The translations under genes and the position numbers were made by a program. Of a stretch of 64,000 nt of DNA, positions 41,646 to 50,919 are shown one piece after another (the stretch's first letter is position 1; every line of letters begins with the position of its first letter). Origin of the DNA: Pseudomonadota bacterium (lineage in GTDB: Bacteria; Pseudomonadota; Alphaproteobacteria; Rhizobiales; Xanthobacteraceae). Under the pieces are notes generated by a model. The model was not told the origin of the DNA. It saw only the letters and a program-made list of their open reading frames with translations, and did not search any database. The stretch lies in assembly GCA_023386885.1 (NCBI GenBank), contig JAEWIX010000025.1, forward strand, positions 62,001 to 126,000. The letters are read 5' to 3'.

Positions 41646-42725
41646 TCACGCCGCGTCGGCGCGCGCCAGTGCCGCGGTCAGGTTGGCCTGGGTCACTTCC
41701 GACTGGAAGTTCTGGACGTAGGGCGCATCCGCCAGCGTGCGCGCGGCGATGGTCTCGATCGCCGCCGCCGCGCCCTCTCGCAGGCCGAGATCGGCCAGCG
41801 ATACCGGCAAGCCGACCGTGCGATAGAACGCCTTCATATCGGCAAGAAATTCATCGGAACGGCCTTCAAGGCAGAGTTGCGCCAACAGGCCGAACGCCAC
41901 CTGCTCGCCGTGCAACGCGCCGCTGAGCGCCGGGATGGCCGAGAAGCCGCGCGTCAACGCATGGGAGATCGACAAGCCGCCGCTCTCGAAGCCGAGCCCG
42001 CTCGACAGGATGGTGGCCTCGACGACGCGCTCGAATGCCTCGTTCGGCGTCTTCGCGGTGACGGCCTCGAGCGCCGCGACGGCGTCCGCGCGCACGGTGC
42101 GGTAGCATTGATCGGCGATCATCAGCGCCAGCGAGGTCGAGCGCCCCTTGTAGAAGTTGAGGCCGCCGGCCCGCGCGCATTGTTCGACCTCGAATTTCTT
42201 GCTCAGCGCATCGCCGACGCCGGCAAGGAAGAAGCGGCACGGCGCACCGGCGATCAGGGCGGTATCGACCACCACAGCATCGGGATTGGTCGCCATCAGC
42301 CGCACTTCGCTGAGCGAATGATCCTCGCGATAGAGCACGACGAGACGGCTGGTCGGCGCGTCGTTGGAGGCGACCGTCGGCACGATCAACAGCGCGCCGC
42401 CGCGCGCGATGCGCACGCCCTTGGCGTTGTCGATGGTCTTGCCGCCGCCGACGCCGATGACGACGTCGCTCTTTGCGGCTTCCGCCTGCGCGGCCATCTG
42501 GTCGATCTTCTCCGCCGTGCATTCACCGCTGAACGCCGCGAACGTCGCCGTCACGCCGGAATTCGCGAACACCGCCTCCAGTTTGACCCGGATCAGGTCC
42601 ATCACCGCCGCATCGACGATGACGAACGGGCGACGACCATACAGCGCCACCAGCGGCGCCAGTTCGGCCAGTGCACCTGGCCCCTGAACGTAGCGGTGCG
42701 GCCCGCCGAAAACGCGCATCGTCAT
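41646..42725 (-). CDS. gldA: GldA-like iron/zinc-dependent glycerol (polyol) dehydrogenase
   Basis: The 359-residue protein belongs to the family III metal-dependent alcohol dehydrogenases, close to glycerol dehydrogenase GldA. NAD-binding and fold motifs are GIGGG-type VIGVGGGKTIDNAKGV and PTVASNDAPTSRLVVLY. Metal-site residues include the Asp in AGVGDALSKKFE and the histidines of SHALTRGF and ALHGEQVAFG. The reaction would be oxidation of a polyol to a ketose such as glycerol to dihydroxyacetone. It is the last gene of the LacI-controlled operon and overlaps the SDR stop by four bases (ATGA). The true substrate is uncertain. Confidence 0.85.
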   Translation of the reverse strand: MTMRVFGGPHRYVQGPGALAELAPLVALYGRRPFVIVDAAVMDLIRVKLEAVFANSGVTATFAAFSGECTAEKIDQMAAQAEAAKSDVVIGVGGGKTIDNAKGVRIARGGALLIVPTVASNDAPTSRLVVLYREDHSLSEVRLMATNPDAVVVDTALIAGAPCRFFLAGVGDALSKKFEVEQCARAGGLNFYKGRSTSLALMIADQCYRTVRADAVAALEAVTAKTPNEAFERVVEATILSSGLGFESGGLSISHALTRGFSAIPALSGALHGEQVAFGLLAQLCLEGRSDEFLADMKAFYRTVGLPVSLADLGLREGAAAAIETIAARTLADAPYVQNFQSEVTQANLTAALARADAA

Positions 42726-43498
42726 GTGTCACCCCAGACAAAATCGCGGCGGCCGCCATCCATGCAGATCAGCGCGCCGTTGATGAAGGATGCCTGCACC
42801 GAGCAGAGATAGGCAATCAGCGCGCCAACTTCGCTCGGCTGACAGAAACGCTTGAGCGGGTTCTGTCCGGCGATCACCTCGCGCTTGGCATCCGAGAAGC
42901 CGGCGATCAGCTCGGTCTCGACGTAACCCGGCGCGATAGCGTTGACGGTGATGCCGTCGCCGCCGACCTCCTTGGCCATAGTGCGGGTGAAGCCGATCAC
43001 GCCGGCCTTGGCGGCGGAATAGTTGGTGACGCCGGGCCGTCCACCGCCGGTGACGTTCATCGACGAGGTGTTGACGATGCGGCCATAGCCCGTCTTGCGC
43101 AGGAACGGCGTCGCGAACTTGCTACACAGGAAGGTACTGCGCAGATGCGTGTTCATAATGATGTCCCAATCGGACACCGACATATCGGCGGCGTGGCGGC
43201 CAAGATACTTGCCGCCCGCGCCGGCGTTGTTGATCAGGATATTAAGCCCGCCCAAGCCTTCCGCCGCTTCGCGCACCACGCGTTCCGCGCTCGTCTCGTC
43301 CGAGACGTCGCCGATACAGACGACGGTTTTCGTGCCGTTCGCCCGCAGTTCGGCGGCGGTTGTTTCTGCGGCAGTCGCATCGATATCGTTGATGGCAATC
43401 GCGACGCCTTCGGCCGCGAGCGCCGTCGCTTCCGCCTTGCCGATGCCGCGGGCCGCGCCGGTCACCAGTGCGGTCTTGCCTGCAATTCCCAGATCCAT
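42722..43498 (-). CDS. SDR-family oxidoreductase of the polyol-type operon
   Basis: The 258-residue classical SDR has TGAARGIGKAEA as the NAD(P) loop, ILINNAGAGGKY, the catalytic serine in NTSSMNVTGG, and YSAAKAGVIGF as the Tyr/Lys pair, all intact. It ends in a region typical of sugar or polyol oxidoreductases (ALICMDGGRRDFVWGDT). The stop overlaps the gldA start, and the permease gene is 10 bases upstream, so it is in the same operon. It could oxidise the imported substrate, with GldA acting on a second step or an isomer. Which of the two acts first cannot be told. Confidence 0.87.
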   Translation of the reverse strand: MDLGIAGKTALVTGAARGIGKAEATALAAEGVAIAINDIDATAAETTAAELRANGTKTVVCIGDVSDETSAERVVREAAEGLGGLNILINNAGAGGKYLGRHAADMSVSDWDIIMNTHLRSTFLCSKFATPFLRKTGYGRIVNTSSMNVTGGGRPGVTNYSAAKAGVIGFTRTMAKEVGGDGITVNAIAPGYVETELIAGFSDAKREVIAGQNPLKRFCQPSEVGALIAYLCSVQASFINGALICMDGGRRDFVWGDT

Positions 43499-43508
43499 GT
43501 CGCCTCCT

Positions 43509-44342
43509 TCAGCCCTTCACCGCGCCGGCACCAAGGCCTTGTATGAAATATTGCGACATCAATGCGAAGGCCGCGAACAGCGGCAGCGCGATCAAGGTCG
43601 AGCCGGCCATGATCTCGCCCCAGCGCAGATCGAACGAGCCGACCATCGAGGCAAGGCCCACCGGCAACGTCTTGTTGGCGTCGCTGCCGATCATCACCAG
43701 CGCGAAGGTGTAGTCGGTCCACGACAGCAGGAACGAGAAGATCGCAACCGTGATCAGGCCGGGCAACGCCAACGGCAGCACCACGCGCAGGAACGCGCCG
43801 AGCCGGGTGCAGCCATCGACCATCGCCGCTTCTTCCAGTTCGAACGGCATGCTCTTGAAAAAGCCCCACAGGAACCAGACACCGAGCGGCAGAGTGAGCG
43901 TCAGATGCGAGGCGATCAGACCGGTCAGCGTATCGCTGAGGCCCAGCCGCGCGAAAATCGTGAAGATCGGGATTGCGATCAGGAGCGGCGGAAACATATA
44001 GGCGTAAAGCATCGCGCCGACGATCACCTTCTTGCCGCGAATGCGCTGGCGCGTCACCGCATAGGCAATCATCACCGAGAACACCATCGTCACCAGCACG
44101 GCAACGACAGCGACGATGACGCTGTTCATGAAGTGGCGCGGATAGTCGGTGAGTTCGAGCAGGTTGCGATACGATTCCAGCGACAGGACGTTGGGGATCA
44201 GCGAGACGTTGGTCAGGAGTTCGGTCGGCTCGCGCAGGCTCGACACCACCATCCAATAGATCGGGAACGCCGAATAGACCGCGATCACCAGCGCGGCGAT
44301 ATAGAGGCCGAGACGGCGCGGCAGCGTTTTGGCGCGACCCAT
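43509..44342 (-). CDS. ABC sugar/polyol permease (MalG/UgpE type)
   Basis: This 277-residue inner-membrane protein has six predicted helices. The cytoplasmic EAA loop is near residue 172 (ELEEAAMVDGCTRLGAFLRV), where the EAA..G motif contacts the ATPase. It follows the other permease with a one-base overlap of start and stop (44342). This is the second permease of a CUT1 importer with the usual MalF-MalG order. The substrate is undefined, since permeases of this family carry no clear specificity motif. Confidence 0.9.
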   Translation of the reverse strand: MGRAKTLPRRLGLYIAALVIAVYSAFPIYWMVVSSLREPTELLTNVSLIPNVLSLESYRNLLELTDYPRHFMNSVIVAVVAVLVTMVFSVMIAYAVTRQRIRGKKVIVGAMLYAYMFPPLLIAIPIFTIFARLGLSDTLTGLIASHLTLTLPLGVWFLWGFFKSMPFELEEAAMVDGCTRLGAFLRVVLPLALPGLITVAIFSFLLSWTDYTFALVMIGSDANKTLPVGLASMVGSFDLRWGEIMAGSTLIALPLFAAFALMSQYFIQGLGAGAVKG

Positions 44343-45202
44343 CAGTCGTCCTCCAGCGGGAATACCCAGAAGTAGATCAGCACCGCGACCGAGAGCAGCG
44401 CGAAGGAAATGGTGGCGATGGCCGCGCCGCCGCCGATGTCGAAAAGGTTGAAGGCGTGGCGATAGGACAGGATGGCGAGATTTTCCGTCGCGCCCACCGG
44501 CCCGCCGCGCGTCAGCAGCCAGATGACATCGAATTTATTAAACATCCAGATCGCGCGCAGCAGCACCACCACTGTCAGGATCGGCTTCAGCATCGGCAGC
44601 GTGATGTGGAAGAAACGCTGTACTGCCGTGGTGCCGTCCACCCGCGCGGCTTCATAGAGCGATTGCGGCACGGTCTGCAACGCGGCGAGGAAGCAGGTGG
44701 TGACGAACGGCGTCCACATCCAGACGCTGACCAGAATGGTCGAGGCCATCGCCGCGCCGGGGCTTTCGAACCAGTTGATCGGCGGCAAGCCCATCGCCTC
44801 CACCGCCTTGGTGACGATGCCGATGCCGCCGTCGACCATCCATTTGAAGGTGAGGATCACTACCACCGTCGGCAACAGATACGGCAGGATCGAGAGGCCG
44901 CGCACCAGATTGCGGCCGGGAAACGTCTCATTGAGCACCAGCGCGAAGCCGATCCCGAGCACCACCTGAAACACGATGGAGCCGAGCGCGTAGATCGCGC
45001 CGTTGACGAGCGCGCGCCAGAACTCCGGCGCTTGGAGCACCGCCACGTAGTTGGCGAAGCCGACCCACTTCGGCGCGCCGACGAAGGAATCCATCTGGTA
45101 GAAGCTGAGGCTGACCGCATACACCGCAGGCGCGACGATCAGCGCCAGCGTCACCGCCAGGCCGACAAACAGAAACCCATAGATCGTCGCTTTCGAACTC
45201 AC
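44342..45202 (-). CDS. ABC sugar/polyol permease (MalF/UgpA type)
   Basis: This 286-residue inner-membrane protein has a start region with one long hydrophobic segment and five more helices. The EAA loop is near residue 190 (SLYEAARVDGTTAVQRFFHI). The start is GTG (VSSKATIYGF), with a weak ribosome site. It lies 67 bases after the solute-binding protein gene and overlaps the next permease start by one base. It forms the first transmembrane subunit of the importer. Confidence 0.9.
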   Translation of the reverse strand: MSSKATIYGFLFVGLAVTLALIVAPAVYAVSLSFYQMDSFVGAPKWVGFANYVAVLQAPEFWRALVNGAIYALGSIVFQVVLGIGFALVLNETFPGRNLVRGLSILPYLLPTVVVILTFKWMVDGGIGIVTKAVEAMGLPPINWFESPGAAMASTILVSVWMWTPFVTTCFLAALQTVPQSLYEAARVDGTTAVQRFFHITLPMLKPILTVVVLLRAIWMFNKFDVIWLLTRGGPVGATENLAILSYRHAFNLFDIGGGAAIATISFALLSVAVLIYFWVFPLEDD

Positions 45203-45269
45203 GGCAGGCGCCTCGCATGGTGGCCCGGCCGGAGCGATCCGACCGGGTCATTTCGAGTGAGAGAGCCGA

Positions 45270-46604
45270 TCAGGCGATCAGCTTGCGCATCTTGTCGGCG
45301 GCGGTCTTGATGCACTCCGCCGACGACATGTTCTTCAGGATCTTGTTCTGAAGCATTTCCGGGATGACGAAGCCTTCGAACACCTTGCCGGGGCGCAGGT
45401 CCGGCGCCGGGCCTTCGGTGTCGATCGAGGTCAGGATCACCGACTTGTCGGTGATGAAGCCGCGCATCGTCTCCACCGCTTCCTTGTGCTTCTCGATCAG
45501 CGGATGCGCGCGCCATCGCGGATCGTCGTAGACGTCGAGGCGCGGCGGCTGGAAGTGCAGCGGCGCGGTGTGCAGGAAGTTGATGTACTGGTTCTCGGTG
45601 AACCACTTCATGAACTTCATCGACTCGTCGGAGTTCGGCGTCTTCAGCACCACCCAGCCGTCATAGCCGTGATTGACGGCCTTGGCCTTGCCGGTCGAGT
45701 CCATGTAGGGCGTGATGCCGTACTGGGTCGCCAGCTTCGGCGCGTTGCGCTCCAGCGCCTCGATGATGCGGCCGGCATAGGCGGCGTGGCCGACCTTGTC
45801 GGAGGAGAAGTTGCTCAGCACTTCGCCGAAGCTCGCCTGGCTCGCGCCGGACGGCATGGTCTTGTAAAGCTCGGCGAAGAAATCGAGATAACGCGTCACG
45901 CGCGGCGCCATCTCGGCGTTGTCGAGCGCGACGTTCCACTTGTCGTCGAACAGCTTGACGCCTTCCGCCCACATGAAGCCCGGTGCCAGCCAGTTGGTCG
46001 CGCCGTTGCTGCCGATCGGGAACAGCGAACCGAAGCGGCCGTCGGCGGTCAGCGTCTGCGTGTTCTTGAGCATCTCGGCATAGCTCTTGGGTGCGCTCAG
46101 GCCGTGCTTCTCGTACAGGTCCTTGCGGTAGTAGATCCACGCCAGATTGTAGTCGTAGGGATACCAGTAGACCTCGTCCTTCACCGGGAAGAGAATCTTC
46201 GGACCCCACTTGTGCTTGCTGGTGAGTTCGGTGAGCGGCATCAGATGCCCCTCGGCCTGCAGCAGCAGCACGTGACCGACAAACGCGAAGGTCGCGACGT
46301 CGTAAGGCTGGCCGCCGCGCAGCGAGGTCGTCACCTTGGTGAAAGCATCATCGAGTGGCACCGAGTCGACGATGACCTGCGTACCGAACTGCTTTTCGTA
46401 TTCGGCGCAGGCAACCTTCAGCGCGCGGATGCTATCGATCGAGGTTTCGGTGTTGAGAAAGCGGATGGTCTTCTTGCCCTGCCCCCACACGGCGGGCGCG
46501 CCGAGGGTGCCGGTGGCAAGCGCGGTGCCGAGCGCACCGGCGGACTTGATCAGCGTGCGGCGGCTGACGCCGCCCGGCTTCGTCATGGTCTTGTCGTTGG
46601 TCAT
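45270..46604 (-). CDS. Tat-exported ABC solute-binding protein (family 1)
   Basis: The 444-residue protein begins MTNDKTMTKPGGVSRRTLIK. The twin-arginine SRRTLIK followed by a hydrophobic stretch and APAVWGQ suggests Tat export and periplasmic location. The mature part has the two-lobed fold of large sugar-binding proteins (AFVGHVLLLQAEGHLMPLTE, YWYPYDYNLAWIYYRKDLYE). GGGAGGAAGGCC precedes the ATG at 46604. An upstream ATG (46643) adds 13 residues and no ribosome site. The gene follows the ATPase gene by 35 bases. Substrate class is sugar, polyol or glycerol-phosphate type by family. Confidence 0.9.
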   Translation of the reverse strand: MTNDKTMTKPGGVSRRTLIKSAGALGTALATGTLGAPAVWGQGKKTIRFLNTETSIDSIRALKVACAEYEKQFGTQVIVDSVPLDDAFTKVTTSLRGGQPYDVATFAFVGHVLLLQAEGHLMPLTELTSKHKWGPKILFPVKDEVYWYPYDYNLAWIYYRKDLYEKHGLSAPKSYAEMLKNTQTLTADGRFGSLFPIGSNGATNWLAPGFMWAEGVKLFDDKWNVALDNAEMAPRVTRYLDFFAELYKTMPSGASQASFGEVLSNFSSDKVGHAAYAGRIIEALERNAPKLATQYGITPYMDSTGKAKAVNHGYDGWVVLKTPNSDESMKFMKWFTENQYINFLHTAPLHFQPPRLDVYDDPRWRAHPLIEKHKEAVETMRGFITDKSVILTSIDTEGPAPDLRPGKVFEGFVIPEMLQNKILKNMSSAECIKTAADKMRKLIA

Positions 46605-46639
46605 GGCCTTCCTCCCGTTATGATTGGTCATGGCATTGA

Positions 46640-47704
46640 TCATGGCTTGGCGGTCTCAACGCGTTGACCGCTCGATTTGGCGAACAGATGCAGTTTTGCG
46701 GTGGGGAAACGAACGCCGATGTTTTGGCCCGGCGACCAGCTATCGACGCGGTCAACGAGAATGCGCAAACGCTCGCCGCCGGCCTCGCCGACGCACAGCG
46801 TCTGCGCGCCGAGTTGCTCGATCACCCGCACCGTGAACACGACGCCCTCGGCGTCGGTAGTCAGCGCGAGATGTTCGGGGCGAATGCCGAGCACCACCTC
46901 GCCGCTTGCCTGCGTGCCGGCCGGCAACGCGACGCGCAGACCGCCCGCAACGAAATGACCACTTTCAATGCGCCCTTCGATCAGGTTCATTTCGGGTGAG
47001 CCGATGAAACCGGCGACGAACAGGTTGGCGGGCCTGTCGTAGACCTCCAGCGGTGCGCCGATCTGCTGCACATGACCGTCGCGCATGATGACGATGCGGT
47101 TGGCCAAGGTCATCGCCTCGACCTGATCGTGGGTGACGTAGACCATGCTGGTGCCGACGTCCTGATGCAGGCGCGCGATCTCCTCGCGCATCCGCACGCG
47201 CAGTTTGGCGTCGAGATTGGACAGCGGTTCGTCGAGCAGAAACACGTCCGGCTCGCGCACCAGCGCGCGGCCGAGCGCCACGCGCTGCATCTGACCGCCG
47301 GAGAGCTGCTTCGGCTTGCGCGCGAGATAGTCCTCAAGCCCGAGCATGCGCGCCGCCTTCTGCACCCGCACGTCGATCTCGGCGCGATCCATCTTGCGCA
47401 TGCGCAGGCCGAAAGCGAGATTGTCGTAGATGGTCTTGTGCGGATAGAGCGCGTAGTTCTGGAACACCATCGCGATGTTGCGATCCTTCGGCTCCAGCTG
47501 CGTGACGTCGCGCGCGCCGATGCGGATGGTGCCCGAGGTCACTTCCTCCAGCCCTGCGATCATGCGCAAGGTGGTGGACTTGCCGCAGCCCGACGGTCCG
47601 AGAAATACGACGAACTCGCCGTCGCGAATGGCGAGATCGACGCCATGCACGGCGACGACGCCGCCATAGGCTTTGCGGACCCGTTCAAGGCGGATTTCAG
47701 CCAT
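46640..47704 (-). CDS. ABC transporter ATPase (MalK/UgpC type)
   Basis: The 354-residue protein has Walker A GPSGCGKSTTLRMIAGLE, signature LSGGQMQRVALGRAL, Walker B DVFLLDEPLSNLD, and a switch His in YVTHDQVEAMTLANRIV. The C-terminal 110 residues form a TOBE/OB regulatory domain as in MalK. One such ATPase per CUT1 system is normal. The gene lies between kinase and binding-protein genes with gaps of 30 and 35 bases, so it is part of the same transcript. Confidence 0.94.
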   Translation of the reverse strand: MAEIRLERVRKAYGGVVAVHGVDLAIRDGEFVVFLGPSGCGKSTTLRMIAGLEEVTSGTIRIGARDVTQLEPKDRNIAMVFQNYALYPHKTIYDNLAFGLRMRKMDRAEIDVRVQKAARMLGLEDYLARKPKQLSGGQMQRVALGRALVREPDVFLLDEPLSNLDAKLRVRMREEIARLHQDVGTSMVYVTHDQVEAMTLANRIVIMRDGHVQQIGAPLEVYDRPANLFVAGFIGSPEMNLIEGRIESGHFVAGGLRVALPAGTQASGEVVLGIRPEHLALTTDAEGVVFTVRVIEQLGAQTLCVGEAGGERLRILVDRVDSWSPGQNIGVRFPTAKLHLFAKSSGQRVETAKP

Positions 47705-47734
47705 GAGCCACCGTGCTCCCTGGGCGCGTGCGCA

Positions 47735-49255
47735 TCACGACCCGCCTCTGACAAAATCGTGGATGCGATGATTGAGCGGCGCCAGCGCCGCCTGAATGTC
47801 GCGATAGATCGGAAAGCCGCGATCGTAGACCGCCGCACGCGCCGGATCAGGCGTCGCGCGCGAGACGATCTGAATCACCTCGGCCGCCGCACGTTCATCG
47901 GCGTAAACACCGACACCAACGCCCGCGAGCAACGCCGCGCCGAACGACGCATCCGCCACCGCCGGCAATTCCACCTCGACATTGAGCACGTCGGCGACGA
48001 TTTGCCGCCACAGCGCGCTGGTCGAGCCGCCGCCGGTGAGGCGCGCGGTCGCAAAGCTCAAGCCCTTGGCGCGCAGCACATCGCGGCAATCGCGCAGCGA
48101 ATAGGCGACGCCTTCATAGAGCGCACGAACGAAGTGGCCGGGACCGTGATTGAATCCCGCACCGACGAAATCGGCGCGCAGCAGCGGATCCCAATACGGA
48201 CTGCGCTCACCGTTGAGATACGGATGGAAGAACAGGCCTTCCGCGCCCGGCGCAACCGCCGCCGCCATGCGGTCCATGGCGTCGAACACCGCGCGGCCGT
48301 CGTCGCCCTCGCGGCGAAAAAAAGTATCGCGCAGCCACTTGTGCGCCGAAGCGCAGGAGTTGGTCGCGGTGATGATGTACCAGTGGTTCGGCACCACATG
48401 ATAGTAATTGATCAATTCGAAATCGGGCCGCGAGGTGGGCGACAGCACGTTGACGGTGGCGGCGGTTGCGAGCTTCACCACGCCGAGTCCTTCGTGCACC
48501 ATGCCGGCACCGTAGGTTTCCGCCGCGGTATCGGAGGTACCGCACACCACCGGCGTGCCTTCGGCAAGCCCCGTCGCGCGCGCGGCGTCCGCCGTGACCT
48601 TGCCGACTACTGCGGTCGGCGCGACGATCGGCGGCAGCGTCTCGAGCGGCCAGCCGATCATCTCGCAGAGGTCTTTCGACCACTGACCGCTCTTGGCGTC
48701 GAGCATCAGGGTGCCGAGCGCATCGATGGTGTCGGTTTCCCAGGTGCCGGTGAACTGCGCGCGCAGCCAGTCCTTGGCGACATAGAGCCGCTTGACCCGC
48801 GCATGCGCATCCGGCTCGTGATTGCGCAGCCACAGCATCTGCGGCAGCGTCCACGTGGCGTTGGCGCGGTTGGCACCGATATCGAGAATGCGCGCGTCGG
48901 CCTGCTTGCGCAGCGCGGCGACTTCGGCGTGGCTGCGCTGGTCGTTCCACAGGATCGCCGGGCGGATCACCTTGCCGTCGGCGTCGGTCAGCACCTGCGT
49001 ATGCGCGCCGGCCGAAAACGCGATGGCAGCGATGTCGGTCGCGGGCCGCTTGGTCAGCGCCAGCACCCGCGGCAACGCCTTGCAGGCGGCGCTCCACCAG
49101 TCGTGCGGATCCTGCTCGCTCCAGCCCGGATGCTTCGACGTCGTCCGCACCGCCTCGGAGGCTTCCGCGACGAGCGAACCATCGGCACGGATCACACTCA
49201 CCTTGAGCGAGCCAGCGCCGAGATCAATGCCGACAAGCAATGGATCAGCCGCCAT
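47735..49255 (-). CDS. FGGY-family carbohydrate kinase (xylulokinase-like)
   Basis: The 506-residue kinase has the actin-like ATPase fold. Motifs are VGIDLGAGSLKVSVI at the start, the hinge/phosphate loop in GTSDTAAETYGAGMV, and GGGSTSALWRQIVADVL near residue 405. The closest named enzymes are xylulokinases, which phosphorylate a ketose at C5, but FGGY members also act on glycerol, erythrulose, ribulose and others. In this operon it could phosphorylate the ketose made by the GldA-like or SDR enzyme. It is 30 bases before the ATPase gene and 32 after the oxidase gene. Confidence 0.88.
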   Translation of the reverse strand: MAADPLLVGIDLGAGSLKVSVIRADGSLVAEASEAVRTTSKHPGWSEQDPHDWWSAACKALPRVLALTKRPATDIAAIAFSAGAHTQVLTDADGKVIRPAILWNDQRSHAEVAALRKQADARILDIGANRANATWTLPQMLWLRNHEPDAHARVKRLYVAKDWLRAQFTGTWETDTIDALGTLMLDAKSGQWSKDLCEMIGWPLETLPPIVAPTAVVGKVTADAARATGLAEGTPVVCGTSDTAAETYGAGMVHEGLGVVKLATAATVNVLSPTSRPDFELINYYHVVPNHWYIITATNSCASAHKWLRDTFFRREGDDGRAVFDAMDRMAAAVAPGAEGLFFHPYLNGERSPYWDPLLRADFVGAGFNHGPGHFVRALYEGVAYSLRDCRDVLRAKGLSFATARLTGGGSTSALWRQIVADVLNVEVELPAVADASFGAALLAGVGVGVYADERAAAEVIQIVSRATPDPARAAVYDRGFPIYRDIQAALAPLNHRIHDFVRGGS

Positions 49256-49287
49256 GACCGGACTCCGTGTTGTTGCGAGCGGCCTGC

Positions 49288-50832
49288 TTAACCATCGCGC
49301 GCACCTTTGGCATGGATGTCCTTGGCGCCGGGCCGCGCGCGCAGACCGAGTTTGCCGGGGTTGAGCAGATTATCGGGATCGAGCGCGTCCTTGATCTTCT
49401 GCAATACGTCGAGACCGGTGCCGAGTTCGCGCGCCATCCAGCGGCCACGAAACAGACCCGCGCCATGATGATGCGCGATCGATCCGCCGTGATCGAGCGT
49501 CAGGCCTTCCACCGTGTCCCACAGTTTCGCATGGAGCGGAAACGCCTGTGCTTCCGGCATCGGCGGCAGCCGCATGGTCATGTACTGACACGCGCCCTCG
49601 GGATAGACGTGCGACCAGTGCGCACCGAAATGCACCTCCGGATGCACCGCGCGCACCGCTTTGGCGATGGCGTCGTAGAGCGCCGGAATCTTCGACCAGT
49701 TCGCCGTCACTTCGATGGTGTCGTTGAAGTAACCCTTGTCGTGCCACATCTGCGAATAGGCGACGTAGCGGTTCTGCTTCCAGTGATGATACGGCCCGTC
49801 CGACGTGATCTCGCCGCCGAAGGACGCCGCGATCTTCAGCGCCATCTCCTGCTCGACGCTCACCATCGGCTCGCTGCCGCAGAAGGCCAGCACCGCAAGG
49901 ATTGGCTTGGTGCGGAACAGGGCGAGGTCCTTGGTGCGATCGTCGCTTTCGGCGCGGTCGTAGAGACGCACGATCTGCGGACGAATTTCCGCCTGCATGA
50001 TGGCGCGCGCGCAATCCCACGACGCCTGCAACGTCGGGAACGCGAGCACCACGCCGCGCTCGACCTCCGGCTTCTTCCAGATGCGGAAGGTGACTTCGGT
50101 GATGATGCCGAACGCACCCTCGCTGCCGACCATCAGATCGCGCACCGACGGACCGACCGCGCGGCGCGCGACCGGGCGCACTTCCAGCGGCGTGCCGTCC
50201 GGCATCACGGCCTTGAGGCCGACGACGATGTCCTCGATCTTGCCGTAGCGGCTGCTGGCCTGGCCGCCGCCGCGACACGCAGCCCAGCCGCCGACCGTCG
50301 AAATCTCGATCGATTGCGGATAGTGGCCGGTGGTGAAACCCTGCGCGTTGAGTTCCTGCTCGAACACGGCACCGTTCATGCCGGCCTGCACCGTCACCGT
50401 CGCATCGACCGGATTGACGTCAACGATCCTGTCGAGCCGCCGCAGGTCGACGGTGATTTCGCCACCGAGCGGAATGGCGCCGCCGAGCACGCCTGAGCCA
50501 TTGCCGTAAGGAATGATCGGGATGCCAGTGGCATGCGCATGCGCGACGACCCTGGCGACTTCATCGGCATTGCCGGGGCGCACGATCAAGCGCGGCACGT
50601 CGCCTGCGATCTCGCCGGCGCGTTCCTCGAACACCGCGAACGGCAGACGATCGCGCGCGTAAGCGAGGCGCTCGTCGAACGATGTCAGGACATGACTGTC
50701 GCCGACGATGGCGGCGAACGCGTTGGCGATGTCCGCGTCAATCCGGTCGCGCTGGCGTACCGCCGCGATAGTGCTCGCTTCCAAGGCCGTTCTCCGCAAA
50801 TCGATTTCATTGACACGACGGCAGCCGGTCAT
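49288..50832 (-). CDS. FAD-linked oxidase resembling alkyl-DHAP synthase / glycolate oxidase GlcD
   Basis: The 514-residue protein has a PCMH-type FAD domain (residues about 75-255). Its motifs are PRLIVRPGNADEVARVVAHA, IPYGNGSGVLGGAIPLGG, and EISTVGGWAACRGGGQASSR near residue 170. The C-terminal FAD-linked oxidase domain resembles that of alkyldihydroxyacetonephosphate synthase, including an active-site tail HHHGAG-like segment (SIAHHHGAGLFRGRW). Bacterial relatives oxidise 2-hydroxyacids or polyol-type alcohols. It is first in the operon after LacI. I chose the ATG at 50832; a TTG at 50856 would add 8 residues. Substrate unknown. Confidence 0.83.
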   Translation of the reverse strand: MTGCRRVNEIDLRRTALEASTIAAVRQRDRIDADIANAFAAIVGDSHVLTSFDERLAYARDRLPFAVFEERAGEIAGDVPRLIVRPGNADEVARVVAHAHATGIPIIPYGNGSGVLGGAIPLGGEITVDLRRLDRIVDVNPVDATVTVQAGMNGAVFEQELNAQGFTTGHYPQSIEISTVGGWAACRGGGQASSRYGKIEDIVVGLKAVMPDGTPLEVRPVARRAVGPSVRDLMVGSEGAFGIITEVTFRIWKKPEVERGVVLAFPTLQASWDCARAIMQAEIRPQIVRLYDRAESDDRTKDLALFRTKPILAVLAFCGSEPMVSVEQEMALKIAASFGGEITSDGPYHHWKQNRYVAYSQMWHDKGYFNDTIEVTANWSKIPALYDAIAKAVRAVHPEVHFGAHWSHVYPEGACQYMTMRLPPMPEAQAFPLHAKLWDTVEGLTLDHGGSIAHHHGAGLFRGRWMARELGTGLDVLQKIKDALDPDNLLNPGKLGLRARPGAKDIHAKGARDG

Positions 50833-50870
50833 TGCCAGCAGTAATCCCGCCAACAATTCCCGTGGGCAAT

Positions 50871-50884
50871 CGTTTGTTCAAACG
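50871..50884. promoter_or_regulatory. Candidate LacI operator before the FAD oxidase
   Basis: CGTTTG-TT-CAAACG is a perfect 6-bp dyad with a 2-base centre, in the 87-base gap between the LacI stop (50920) and the oxidase start (50832). It is 39-52 bases upstream of the oxidase ATG. Its size fits a LacI-family operator with an off-centre core, and its position suggests a promoter for the catabolic genes separate from lacI. Confidence 0.55.
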
Positions 50885-50919
50885 TGACCGAAACCGGCCA
50901 TGGCGTCAATCCCTAATTT

